Below, one piece after another: positions 20,501 through 27,866 of a stretch of 64,000 nucleotides of DNA. This stretch comes from Pseudomonas sp. CFBP13508. Lineage in GTDB: Bacteria > Pseudomonadota > Gammaproteobacteria > Pseudomonadales > Pseudomonadaceae. The DNA is taken from contig NZ_QFZZ01000009.1 in NCBI RefSeq assembly GCF_005233515.1, positions 124,001-188,000 of the forward strand, read 5' to 3'. The stretch's first letter is position 1; every line of letters begins with the position of its first letter. Under the pieces are notes generated by a model. It had not been told where the DNA came from. It saw only the letters and a program-made list of their open reading frames with translations, and searched no databases. The translations under genes and the position numbers were made by a program.

Positions 20501-22386
20501 TGCCATTGCCCCGGTGCAAACTCCAGACCCTGACAGCCCTCACCCGCCAATTCGCTGACCCGCACATCGCCTTCAGCACCGATCAGCGCCCGCGCCTGCG
20601 CAGCGCCGAGCATCTGCTTCAGGCGCGCGCTCGGCGCCTTGACGTCGAGTGGCATGTACACCGCACCTGCCTTGAGAATCGCGAACAGGCAAGTCAGCCA
20701 GTCCAGCGAACGTTCCAGCAGCACCGCCACCGGTTCGCCGACACTGACGCCCTGCGCGCGCAAATAATGGGCGAGACGATTGGCATCCTGATCCAGCGCC
20801 TGGAAAGTGATTGTCTGCTGTAGATCACGAGCGGCCAGCGCTTCTGGTTGCCGGGCCACTTCACGCGCCCAGTGTTGCAACACCGTCAACGCCGGTTCGC
20901 GGTGAATGGCAAGCGCAGCAGGCCGCCGCGTGCCTACGGTGTGCAATGGCGCCTGCGGCGAGTTGAGCAACTGTGTAAACAGGTCCAGCAACATCGGCAC
21001 AAAACCGGCGACCGTTTCCGCCCGATAGAGATCGCTGGCATAGGTCATCTGGCCGTGGATCAGTGCGCCGTCGTCGGTGATGTCCAGCGCCAGATCGAAG
21101 TGCGTGCCGTCCTTGGCCAGCGGGTATTCGCTTACAGTCAGGCCGGGCAAGGCCATCGAGCGCTGTTTCTGCATGCCGACGTTCTGGTTGAACTTGGCCT
21201 GGAACAGCGGGTTGTGGCCGAGGGTGCGTTCGGCGACCAATTCGTCGACCAGTTGCTCGAACGGCAACTCCTGATGTGCCTGTGCGCCGAACGCCGCTTC
21301 ACGCACCTGCGCGAGCAAATCGGCGAAACTGCCGCGCTCATCGACCTGGCAACGCAGCACCTGGGTGTTGACGAAGAAACCGATCAGTCCCTCGACTTCG
21401 GCGCGGCCACGGTTGGCATTCGGCACGCCGACACGAATGTCGCGCTCGCCGGCCAGACGCGAAAGGAACAGCGAGAACCCGGCCAGCACCAGCATGAACA
21501 GGCTGATGCCCTGGCTGCGCGCAAAAACGTTGAGCTGTTGCGACAGGTCGGTGCCGAAATCAAAGCTCAGGGTCTGTCCTGCAAAGCTTTGCGTCAGCGG
21601 TCGGGCAAAGTCCGGCGCCACTTCCAGCAGCGGATGTTCGTCGCCCAATTGCTGACGCCAGTAGTCGAGCTGGCGCTCGCCCTCGCCGGCCTCCAGCCAG
21701 CGCCGCTGCCAGATCGCATAGTCGGCGTATTGCAACGGCAGCGCCGGCAGTTGCGGCTCGCGCTGCAGGCTGAACGCCTGATAGCACTGCACGAATTCCT
21801 TGACCATGACGTCCATCGACCAGCCATCGGAGACGATGTGATGCATGCTCACCACCAGCACGAACTCATCGTCGGCCAAAGCAAACAGGCTGGCGCGCAA
21901 CAGCGGGCCGTGGCGCAGATCGAACGGTTGCGCGGTGACGTCTTGCACGTGTTGCGCGAGCAGTTCTTCGCGCTCTTGCGCGGCGGTACCGGTCAGATCG
22001 AAGCGTGCCAGCGCAATACTTTGCTGCTCGAGAATCAGCTGATGCGCTTGATCGCCGTCGGTGTGAAACACCGTGCGCAGCACTTCATGGCGCGCCAGCA
22101 GATGATCGAACGAGCGGCTCAGGGCCGACTCATCCAGCCGGCCTTTCAGACGCAAGCCAGCGGCCATGTTGTATGCGGCGCTGTGCGGTTCCAGTTGCCA
22201 GAGAAACAGCAGGCGTTGCTGGGCGAACGACAGGGGAATCTGCGCACAGTCGTGGCGGCTGACCGGCAGCGGCAACAGGCTGAAATCCTTGCCCTCCTCG
22301 CGCAGCTTGGCGAGAAACAGCCGACGCTGTTCCAGCGGCAGGCCGACGAACCTTTTTGCAATACGTTCCGCCATCGTGCCGCTCAT
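14563..22386 (-). CDS. Pyoverdine-type NRPS, two modules: C-A-T-E / C-A-T
   Basis: A 2607-residue NRPS. The first C domain (HHIVSDGWS) is of the type that accepts an L-residue, fitting the preceding L-Lys module. The first A domain reads DLTKIGHVGK, very close to the Asp code DLTKVGHIGK. Its carrier is of the GGDSI type and an E domain follows (HHLVVDGVSW, EGHGRE), so D-Asp is expected. The second C domain is of the type acting after an E domain (LSPMQQGILFHS, HHILMDGWS). The second A domain reads DLWNNALTYK, the same code as module 2 of the next NRPS and close to a known Ala code. The protein ends with a GGHSL carrier and a short helical tail (LSLDDLEKLIS) that may dock onto the next enzyme. 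Its ATG overlaps the previous stop by 4 bases, so translation is probably coupled. Confidence 0.93.
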   Translation of the reverse strand: MSGTMAERIAKRFVGLPLEQRRLFLAKLREEGKDFSLLPLPVSRHDCAQIPLSFAQQRLLFLWQLEPHSAAYNMAAGLRLKGRLDESALSRSFDHLLARHEVLRTVFHTDGDQAHQLILEQQSIALARFDLTGTAAQEREELLAQHVQDVTAQPFDLRHGPLLRASLFALADDEFVLVVSMHHIVSDGWSMDVMVKEFVQCYQAFSLQREPQLPALPLQYADYAIWQRRWLEAGEGERQLDYWRQQLGDEHPLLEVAPDFARPLTQSFAGQTLSFDFGTDLSQQLNVFARSQGISLFMLVLAGFSLFLSRLAGERDIRVGVPNANRGRAEVEGLIGFFVNTQVLRCQVDERGSFADLLAQVREAAFGAQAHQELPFEQLVDELVAERTLGHNPLFQAKFNQNVGMQKQRSMALPGLTVSEYPLAKDGTHFDLALDITDDGALIHGQMTYASDLYRAETVAGFVPMLLDLFTQLLNSPQAPLHTVGTRRPAALAIHREPALTVLQHWAREVARQPEALAARDLQQTITFQALDQDANRLAHYLRAQGVSVGEPVAVLLERSLDWLTCLFAILKAGAVYMPLDVKAPSARLKQMLGAAQARALIGAEGDVRVSELAGEGCQGLEFAPGQWQSLPTSAPELTLYAQSPAYVIHTSGSTGQPKGVLVSHGALGSYVRGVLERLAPAPEASMALVSTIAADLGFTVLFGALCSGRLLHVLPEELGFDPDRFAQYMARHRVGVLKIVPGHLAALLQAAKPADVLPEHALIVGGEACSPALVERVQQLKPGCRLINHYGPSETTVGVLTHEVEELAAQARSVPIGAALAGAHVYVLDDVLNPVADQVAGELYIGGDSVALGYLNQPALTAERFLPDPFGTPGARVYRSGDRVRRNREQALEFIGRADDQVKVRGYRVEPAEVARLLLSLDGVSEAAVLALPLDDDPARLQLLAWCVPAVGVKVQAQDLREQLQARLPDYMVPAQLVLLEKLPLTANGKLDKRALPVPGVVSQQFVAPVGEIEEKLAAIWAEVLKLERVGSSDNFFELGGDSILSLQIIARAKRQGIKLSPKQLFEKQTIGQLAAVAKLIEAKPAAVAAPVARGPLPLLPIQVRFFETPIAQRQHWNQSVVLQPTLALDATHLRKALAALVEQHEALALSFVQSGDSWQALPQAQRDAELLWVRELDGLDALPALADAAQRSLDLQRGQLLRAVLVNLPNAEQRLLLVIHHLVVDGVSWRILLEDLQQAYHALAAGTALASPGKSSSMHDWAGQLHRYAQSDTLAAESAYWRQTLEAGDASLPRDFAEDSQTRAQAARASTRLSRTLTDKLLKVAPAAYRTQINDLLLTALARVLCDWSEQPSVLIQLEGHGREDLFDDIDLSRTVGWFSSLFPVRLTPQANPAASLCAIKEQLRAVPGKGIGYGVLRYLTRAAELQTLAQPRVTFNYLGQFDGAFSAEQGALFLPSAESTGANQDGQAPLGNWLSVDGQVLGGELELIWTFGTGMYRAETIEALAEAYRRELQRLIEHCCDSAAGGVTPSDFNLANLTQAQLSALPMAPRDIVDLYPLSPMQQGILFHSRNEPDSPAYTNQLRVDVEQLDAERFRQAWQQTLEAHDILRTAFVWPQDAAAPVQVVRSRVQMPWQVQDWRGRAGLDAALDHLATEDLHNGFDLLDAPLLRVTLVRTDEHTHHLIYTCHHILMDGWSTSQLFGEVLQRYAGIVPSAGQGRYRDYIEWLGQRDQQASRQFWSAALADLEQPTRLASAMPVRHAASGYADHQHVFSEPLTAELNRFAREQKVTLNTLVQAAWLLLLQRYTGQDHVAFGATVAGRPTDLPGVEQQIGLFINTLPVVAAPSPEIGVSQWLQQVQDLNLALREHEHTPLYDIQRWAGTGAGALFDSILVFENYPMAEALAQGPETGLKFSAIRRQEQTNYPLTLVAITGRELSLGVSYDQASFDAQAIRVLSAQLQGLLEQFLADAGQPLGALQLLAEPQRQQAIEWGKAPVTTPDQRTVLAHIAAQVQRQPQANAVLFAEQSIAYQDLDTRANRLAHKLQGMGVGPEVRVGVCMRRTPQMLVGLLAILKAGGAYVPLDPDYPRERLLHMLDDSRAAVLLTEPAALAMLPESLSAQVLLVDENVASEYPATAPLVDLAADNLAYVIYTSGSTGKPKGVAISHGNLSALIQWSTGVYREEQLRGVLASTSICFDLSVWEIFVTLACGGCLVLADNALALADLPARDQVTLINSVPSAIAALQRTGQIPSSVGTINLAGEPLKQGLVDSLYASTQVQQVYDLYGPSEDTTYSTFTLRTPQGRANIGRPLDNTVAYLLDSQLQALPEGVAAELYLAGAGVTRGYLRRAALTAERFVPNPYASNGERLYRTGDLVRQGDDGNIEYIGRADHQVKIRGFRIELSEVEARLLELDDIREAVVLAQDGAAGKHLHAYLVAAPDSEQSTLAERVRNALAGRLPAHMVPGHVHLIDAIPLTPNGKLDRKALMALGESPTQEQYHAPQSDLQWEVATIWQEVLEVERVGLADNFFQLGGHSLLATLVVTRVQERLGDKVPLKALFEADTLKDFCARIEALRVEMSPVQDELAKSLEALKRLSLDDLEKLIS

Positions 22387-25300
22387 ACTTCTTCTCCTTG
22401 CAAAGCATTCATGAACTGATCCAGGTCGGACCAGTCGTCGTCGCCGCTCACCTCGGCCAGTTGCCCGAGCACCTCGGCGAGATCCGCCAGCAGCGGTTTT
22501 TCGAACAGGCTGCGCAGCGGCAGCACCACGCCCATCTGCTCCTTGACCCGCGCAATCACCTGCGCGGCCAGCAACGAATGGCCACCCAGTTCAAAAAAGT
22601 GATCGTCCAGGCCCACACGCGGCACGTGCAGCACCTCGGCCCAGACCTGCGCCAGACACTGCTCGGCCGGCGATTGCGGAGCGCGGTAATCGCCCTGCAA
22701 CTGCGCCGGATTCGGCGTCGGCAAGGCCTTGCGGTCGAGCTTGCCGCTCGGCGTCAGCGGCAGGTCCGCCAGCAACAGCAGATGCCCCGGCACCATGTAA
22801 TCCGGCAGGCTGGCTTGCAGCGCCGCGCGGGTCTGCTGACGGAACGCCGTTTGCGTCGCCGCGCTGGCAAGCACCGCAGGCTCCGTCACCACGTAAGCGA
22901 TCAGTTGCGCTCCACCCGCGAATGGCACCGCCAGCACCACTGCCTCGCGAACGCCCGGAGATTGCTGCAGGCGCGATTCGATCTCGCCCAGTTCGATGCG
23001 GAAGCCGCGAATCTTCACTTGATGATCGACCCGGCCGACATATTCCAGCGCGCCATCGCCGCGCAGCCGCGCACGGTCGCCGGTGCGGTACAGGCGCTGG
23101 CCGTCGGCGAAAGGGTCGGCGATGAACCGCTCAGCGCTGAGGCTCGGCTGACGGTGATAACCGCGCGCCAGCCCCGGCCCACCGATGTACAACTCGCCCA
23201 CCGCGCCTTGCGGCAGCAGGTTCAGATCATCGTCGAGCACGTACAGGCGCCGCGCTGCCAGTCCGTGGCCGATCGGCATGCCACGCCACGACACGTCTTG
23301 GGCGGTCAGCGCGGTGCAGTCATGAATCGTCGAGACAACCGTGGCCTCGGTCGGGCCGTAGGTGTTGAGCAGGCGCACATGGCCGAGCCCGGCCTGTTGC
23401 CACAAGCGCAAACCGTCCACCGCCATGGCTTCGCCGCCGACGTGAATCTGCCGCAGCGCGCCGAAACTGGCCGGCGGTTTCGCCGCGTATTCCTGCACCA
23501 GCCAATACCAATAAGCCGCCGGCAGGTCGGCCAGGGTGATGCGCTGATCGACGATGACCTGATGCAAAGTCGCGCTGTCCCACAACGGCGCGTCGCGCAT
23601 GACCACGCTGGCGCCGTGGCACAGCGGTGGGAAAAACTGCTCGACGAAGCCATCAAAACTGCTGGTGGCGAATTGCAGAACCCGGTCGCCTTCGCGCAGA
23701 TCGCTGTAGTCGATGGCGCGGGCGATGAACTCGCTGAGCGCGCCATGACTGACCGCCACGCCTTTCGGCCGCCCGGTGGAGCCAGAGGTGTAGATCACGT
23801 ACGCGAGGTTGTCGGCTTCGATCGTGATCGAGGGATTGTCGCTCTGCTCGCTGTCGGGCAATTGCTCCAGACACAGGCACTCGATGCCGTCGAGCGGCGG
23901 CAGGCTGGCAAGGCTTTGCTGATCACTGAGCAACAGTTGCAAACCACTGTCAGCGAGCACATGGAGCAAGCGTTCGGCCGGGGTTTGCGGATCCAGCGGC
24001 ACATAGGCACCGCCGGCCTTGAGCACGGCCAGCAGCGCTACCGCCAATTCCAGCGAACGTCCCAGCGCGACGCCGACCAGCACGTCCGGGCCGACACCCT
24101 GTGCGCGCAACTGATGGGCCAAGCGATTGCTGCGGCTGTTGAGTTCGTCGTAGCTGAATGCCCGTGAAGGCGCGGTGGCCAACAGCACCGCCGGCATTTG
24201 CGCAGTGCGTGCGACTTGCGCTTCGAACAGGCTTTGCACGCTAGTGAAACGAGGCGCTGGCGCGGTGGCCTGGATCAACCCGTGGCGTTCGCTGTCGGCG
24301 AGCATCGCCACTTCGCCGATCAACTGCTGCGGATCGCGGCACACCGACTGGAGAATGTTGCGCCAATGCCCGGCCAGCGCGGCAATGGTTAAGGCATCAA
24401 AAATATCCGTGGCGTAAGTGAAGGCGGCAAACAGTTGCTCGCCCTCCTCGCGGGTGTCGAGCATCAGGTCGCTGGTGGCCGCGTGTTGCCGAGCGCTGCC
24501 GGCCAGTTGCTCTTCGCTCAAATAACCCACGCGCAAGCCTGAAGCGAGTTGCGCCTGATGCAAATCGGTAACCAGCGGCTGGTGGTTGAACATCACTTGA
24601 AACAGCGGATTGTGGCTCTGGCTGCGCGCCGGTTGCAGGGCTTCGATCAAGGCGTCGAACGGCAGGTCCTGATGGGCCTGGGCGCCGAGGGCGGCCTGGC
24701 GCAGGTTCTGCAGCAGCTCGGCGAATGGCGTTTGTGCAGTAACCGCGCTGCGCAGGATCTGGGTGTTGACGAAGAAGCCGATCAACCCTTCGGTTTCACT
24801 GCGGGTGCGGTTGGCGATCAGCCCGCCGACACGAATATCGGTCTGGCCGCTGTAGCGATGCAACAGGGTCTTGAACGCTGCCAGCAACACCACGAACAAG
24901 GTCACGCCCTGACGCTGGGCAAGGTTTTTCAGTTCTTCGCGCAGAGCTGCGTCGATCACCGTGTCCAGGCGTGCGCCTTGATGGCTGGCTTGCGCCGGAT
25001 AAGCGCGGTCGGTGGGCAACTCCAGCACTGGATGTTCGTCGCCCAGTTGCGTGCGCCAGTAGTCCAGTTGCCGCTCGCGCTCACCGGCCTCCAGCCAGCT
25101 GCGCTGCCACAGCGCGTAGTCGCGGTAATGCACGGTCAAGGGCGCCAGCGTCGGTTCACGCCCGGCCACCAACGCGTCGTAAGTGCGCATGAATTCGTCG
25201 ATCAGAATATTCATCGACCAGCCGTCGGCGATGATGTGATGCAGGGTCAGCAGCAGCACGTGTTCCTGCGCGGCCAGGCGCAACAGGCGCAGACTCAGCA

Positions 25301-25784
25301 GTGGGCCGTTCTGCAGGTCGAAGGCCTGGGTCGCCTCGGCCATCATGTGCTGCTGCGCCAGCGGCCAGCGCTGGGCTTGGGGCAACTCGCTCAGGTCAGT
25401 CACGGGCAACTTCAGTGGCTTTGGTTCGGCCACACGCTGGAAGGCCCGCTCGCCGTCCTGGCCGAAGGTGGTGCGCAAACATTCGTGGCGCGCCGCCAGA
25501 CGGCTGAAGGCTTGCTCCAATGCCTCGACTTGCAATTCACCATCCAGACGCACCGCCATCGGCAAGTTATAGGCTGCGCTGGTCGGCTCCAGTTGCCAGA
25601 GAAACCACATGCGCTGCTGCGCGTAAGACAGGCCGTCACGCTCGGCGATGCCGTCGCAGGCGGTCATGGGAAGCTGCGCAAAATCGATGCCCTCGCGGGC
25701 CATGCCAGCGAGGAACAGACGGCGTTTGTCCTGAGGCAATTCGATAAAGCGGCGGGCTAGTTTCTGTGCGTCTGCGGCATTCAT
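22383..25784 (-). CDS. Pyoverdine-type NRPS, one module C-A-T (predicted Lys)
   Basis: A 1133-residue single-module NRPS: C about 50-480 (HHIIADGWS at about 182-190), A about 500-1010, T about 1030-1100 (GGHSL), and no epimerase. The specificity code reads DGEDHGTVVK, which I recall as the pseudomonad lysine code, so L-Lys is the predicted substrate. It opens with a C domain, so it must receive a chain made elsewhere, most likely the chromophore precursor from PvdL, which is not in this window. It is the first NRPS in the operon and has its own perfect PvdS-type promoter box 58 bases upstream of the ATG at 25784. The name could be PvdI or PvdJ depending on the strain, so I give no symbol. Confidence 0.92.
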   Translation of the reverse strand: MNAADAQKLARRFIELPQDKRRLFLAGMAREGIDFAQLPMTACDGIAERDGLSYAQQRMWFLWQLEPTSAAYNLPMAVRLDGELQVEALEQAFSRLAARHECLRTTFGQDGERAFQRVAEPKPLKLPVTDLSELPQAQRWPLAQQHMMAEATQAFDLQNGPLLSLRLLRLAAQEHVLLLTLHHIIADGWSMNILIDEFMRTYDALVAGREPTLAPLTVHYRDYALWQRSWLEAGERERQLDYWRTQLGDEHPVLELPTDRAYPAQASHQGARLDTVIDAALREELKNLAQRQGVTLFVVLLAAFKTLLHRYSGQTDIRVGGLIANRTRSETEGLIGFFVNTQILRSAVTAQTPFAELLQNLRQAALGAQAHQDLPFDALIEALQPARSQSHNPLFQVMFNHQPLVTDLHQAQLASGLRVGYLSEEQLAGSARQHAATSDLMLDTREEGEQLFAAFTYATDIFDALTIAALAGHWRNILQSVCRDPQQLIGEVAMLADSERHGLIQATAPAPRFTSVQSLFEAQVARTAQMPAVLLATAPSRAFSYDELNSRSNRLAHQLRAQGVGPDVLVGVALGRSLELAVALLAVLKAGGAYVPLDPQTPAERLLHVLADSGLQLLLSDQQSLASLPPLDGIECLCLEQLPDSEQSDNPSITIEADNLAYVIYTSGSTGRPKGVAVSHGALSEFIARAIDYSDLREGDRVLQFATSSFDGFVEQFFPPLCHGASVVMRDAPLWDSATLHQVIVDQRITLADLPAAYWYWLVQEYAAKPPASFGALRQIHVGGEAMAVDGLRLWQQAGLGHVRLLNTYGPTEATVVSTIHDCTALTAQDVSWRGMPIGHGLAARRLYVLDDDLNLLPQGAVGELYIGGPGLARGYHRQPSLSAERFIADPFADGQRLYRTGDRARLRGDGALEYVGRVDHQVKIRGFRIELGEIESRLQQSPGVREAVVLAVPFAGGAQLIAYVVTEPAVLASAATQTAFRQQTRAALQASLPDYMVPGHLLLLADLPLTPSGKLDRKALPTPNPAQLQGDYRAPQSPAEQCLAQVWAEVLHVPRVGLDDHFFELGGHSLLAAQVIARVKEQMGVVLPLRSLFEKPLLADLAEVLGQLAEVSGDDDWSDLDQFMNALQGEEV

Positions 25785-25841
25785 GCGTGGAGTCCTTGCT
25801 GATCGGCGGCGTGACCTGGAGACCCGGTCGTATCAACAAGA

Positions 25842-25865
25842 ACGAATGGCCCGCGCGATGATTTA
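25842..25865 (-). promoter_or_regulatory. PvdS iron-starvation box before the first NRPS
   Basis: On the minus strand the sequence reads TAAAT, 16 bases, CGT, an exact match to the PvdS sigma-factor consensus (TAAAT-N16-CGT). It ends 58 bases before the NRPS start codon. This predicts iron-starvation-induced, PvdS-dependent transcription of the NRPS genes. Confidence 0.85.
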
Positions 25866-25970
25866 GCGCGCCAGCGGCAATCACGGCCCGACGGTACAAG
25901 GCCAGACAGACAAATGCCGAAGCCGGTACAGGCCCGGATTCGGCATTTGAGTTAAAGGGTTGCGAACAGG

Positions 25971-26954
25971 TCAGCGCACGTCCTGCGAATGCCCCTCGGC
26001 CATCGCCACGATGACTTTGCGCGGCCCTTCGAACGGTGAGCGCGCGTGAGCCGAAAGCATGTTGTCGAGCATCAGCACATCGCCCTCCTGCCAGGGGAAA
26101 CTGATCGCACAATCGTCGAGCACCGCACGAATCTGCGCCAGCACCTCGTCTTCGATCGGCGAGCCGTCGCCGTAGTAGACGTTACGCGGCAGGTCTTCTT
26201 CGTCAACGATGTCGAGCAGGCTTTCGCGCACGTCCGCTGGCAGGTTGGAGATGTGAAACAGGTGCGCCTGATTGAACCAGACGTGGTCGCCGGTCACCGG
26301 GTGCACCGCCACCGCCTGACAGGTCTGCCGCGTGCGCAGCTCACCGTCGTCCTTCCACTCGCAGACAATGCCGTGTGCCTTGCAGTACGCCTCGACGACT
26401 TCGCGGTCTTCGGTGTTGAACACATCTTCCCAAGCGACATCTAGGCCATTGCCGAAGTTGCGCACGTACATAAGGCCTTTGCTGACAAAACGCTCGCGGA
26501 TCGCCACGGGGATGCGCCGGTAGACTTCGCGGCTGTCGGCAATCGGCGTCTCGCCGCCGGACCTGGCGGCGATCATGCTGTAGAACCAGATCTTCATCGG
26601 CCAGTCGCGGGAATAGGCCTGTTCGTTGTGCAGCGGAATGCTCTGGTGCGCCGGGTATTCGGTGGAGGTGTACACGCCTTGAGTGACGTTGGTGCGCGGC
26701 GTCGAGCCGAACTCGTAGTTCAGCAGCGGATGGCCGAAGCTCGCGGCAAACTGGCGAAACTGCTCGGCGCCGTCGAGGCGAAAACCGCGAAACAGCACGC
26801 CACCGTCGCGCAGCAGATGCTCGTCGACCAAGGCCTTCAATTCATCGAATACCGCCAACAGATCGGTGTCGGCATCGCCCGCCTCGACCAACAGCGGCAA
26901 ACGTCCGCGCTGCGGCAGCAACGGCCGCACGGAAAAGCCCAGAGCAACAGCCAT
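25971..26954 (-). CDS. SyrP-like Fe(II)/2-oxoglutarate dioxygenase (probable Asp beta-hydroxylase)
   Basis: A 327-residue TauD/SyrP-family oxygenase. Visible iron ligands are the HNE triad (LHNEQAYSRDW) and the distal His in SAHARSP; the 2-oxoglutarate-binding Arg is probably in GPRKV. SyrP enzymes hydroxylate the beta-carbon of carrier-bound aspartate. Here the first module of the second NRPS has an Asp code, so beta-hydroxyaspartate, a bidentate iron ligand common in pyoverdines, is the expected product. A strong AGGAGG-type site precedes the ATG at 26954. The gene begins 35 bases after the thioesterase stop and is probably co-transcribed with it, while the downstream NRPS has its own promoter. 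Stereochemistry cannot be read from the sequence. Confidence 0.88.
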   Translation of the reverse strand: MAVALGFSVRPLLPQRGRLPLLVEAGDADTDLLAVFDELKALVDEHLLRDGGVLFRGFRLDGAEQFRQFAASFGHPLLNYEFGSTPRTNVTQGVYTSTEYPAHQSIPLHNEQAYSRDWPMKIWFYSMIAARSGGETPIADSREVYRRIPVAIRERFVSKGLMYVRNFGNGLDVAWEDVFNTEDREVVEAYCKAHGIVCEWKDDGELRTRQTCQAVAVHPVTGDHVWFNQAHLFHISNLPADVRESLLDIVDEEDLPRNVYYGDGSPIEDEVLAQIRAVLDDCAISFPWQEGDVLMLDNMLSAHARSPFEGPRKVIVAMAEGHSQDVR

Positions 26955-26989
26955 GACTGGCCTCCTGAAAATGATAGATGAGGCGCGTC

Positions 26990-27730
26990 TCAGAACGCCG
27001 GTTGCACAGCCTGCGCATAGCGCCGGTGATGCACTTCCAGATGGGTCTTGATCGTGCGAATGACCCGCGCTTCGTGCTCATGAATGAAGAAATGCCCGCC
27101 GGTCATCATGTCCACCGAGAAACTGCCCAGGGTTTCTTTGCTCCAGCCGATCAGTTGTTCGGTCGTGGCGCGGTCTTCCTTGCCACCGAGCACGTGCACC
27201 GGGCAATTAAGCAAGGGCCGCTCGGCAGGCGTGAAGCGCCCGCACATCATGAAGTCGGCGCGCAGCACCGGCAGGGTCAGGCTCATCAATTCCTCATTGG
27301 CGAGGATTTCTTCGCTGGTGCCCTGAAAGGTGCGCAACTGTTCGATGAGCTCTGCATCGCTGCGCGGTTCGGCAAAGCCGCGGTCGTAATCGCTGCGCAT
27401 GGACGGTGCGGCGGTGCCGGAGGCGAACAGCGCCAGCGGCTCCGGCACACCCATCTCGCGAAAGGCATGGGCCAGTTCGCAGGCGAGCAACGCGCCGAGG
27501 CTGTGCCCGAACAACGCGTACGGGCCTTGCAGCCCTGGTTTGTGCTCGCGCGCCAGTTGCCGCGCCAACGCGCGCATGTCGGTTTGCAAAGGTTCATCGA
27601 ACCGCGCGCCACGCCCCGGCAGCTCCACCGGTTGCAATTGCAGCCACGTCGGCAGTTGACGCCGCCAGCGGCTGTAAACCATGGCGCTGGCGCCCGAATA
27701 GGGCAGGCACAGCAATGTCAGCTTGGTCAC
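26990..27730 (-). CDS. Type II thioesterase (PvdG-like)
   Basis: A 246-residue stand-alone thioesterase of the alpha/beta-hydrolase fold. It has the nucleophile motif GHSLGA, an acidic residue in GGKEDR and the histidine in GGHFFIHEHE. Type II thioesterases free stalled or mis-acylated carrier domains on NRPS lines, and PvdG plays this part for pyoverdine. The start is GTG at 27730 with AAGGAAA upstream; no in-frame ATG close by looks better. It is the first gene of the minus-strand operon and lies behind a near-consensus iron-starvation box. Because the NRPSs have no integrated TE, this protein is also a candidate for final chain release, although type II enzymes usually do not do that. Confidence 0.88.
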   Translation of the reverse strand: MTKLTLLCLPYSGASAMVYSRWRRQLPTWLQLQPVELPGRGARFDEPLQTDMRALARQLAREHKPGLQGPYALFGHSLGALLACELAHAFREMGVPEPLALFASGTAAPSMRSDYDRGFAEPRSDAELIEQLRTFQGTSEEILANEELMSLTLPVLRADFMMCGRFTPAERPLLNCPVHVLGGKEDRATTEQLIGWSKETLGSFSVDMMTGGHFFIHEHEARVIRTIKTHLEVHHRRYAQAVQPAF

Positions 27731-27764
27731 CGCGCTTTCCTTGAAAAATGTGTCTGCAAGAAAG

Positions 27765-27788
27765 ACGGATCACTGGCCGGACAAATTA
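27765..27788 (-). promoter_or_regulatory. Near-consensus PvdS box before the thioesterase gene
   Basis: The minus strand reads TAATT, 16 bases, CGT. This is one base off TAAAT-N16-CGT, with correct spacing, and lies 34 bases before the GTG start. It sits back-to-back with the perfect box at 27802-27825, forming a divergent iron-regulated promoter pair. Confidence 0.6.
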
Positions 27789-27801
27789 GTCGCCCGGCCG
27801 C

Positions 27802-27825
27802 TAAATTCCCCCGCCAGCCGCTCGT
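27802..27825 (+). promoter_or_regulatory. PvdS iron-starvation box before the JmjC/SCP2 gene
   Basis: The plus strand reads TAAAT, exactly 16 bases, CGT, a perfect match to the PvdS consensus, 41 bases upstream of the GTG start at 27867. It places the JmjC gene in the predicted pyoverdine regulon. Confidence 0.85.
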
Positions 27826-27866
27826 TGCCTGTTCAGGAAAAAAACAACAATCGCGAGGGAATCACC

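Noticed and set aside
2256..25760. Long plus-strand open frames opposite the NRPS genes (for example 11007-14540 and 14779-18420)
   Set aside because: They lie exactly opposite highly conserved NRPS domains, have His/Gln/Arg-rich compositions typical of antisense frames in high-GC DNA, and show no motif.
2235..25784. Corrugatin-type lipopeptide siderophore or cyclic lipopeptide cluster
   Set aside because: No lipoinitiating C domain is obvious, no His or Dab codes are read, and the PvdS boxes, the FpvA-like receptor and the OH-Orn code favour pyoverdine.
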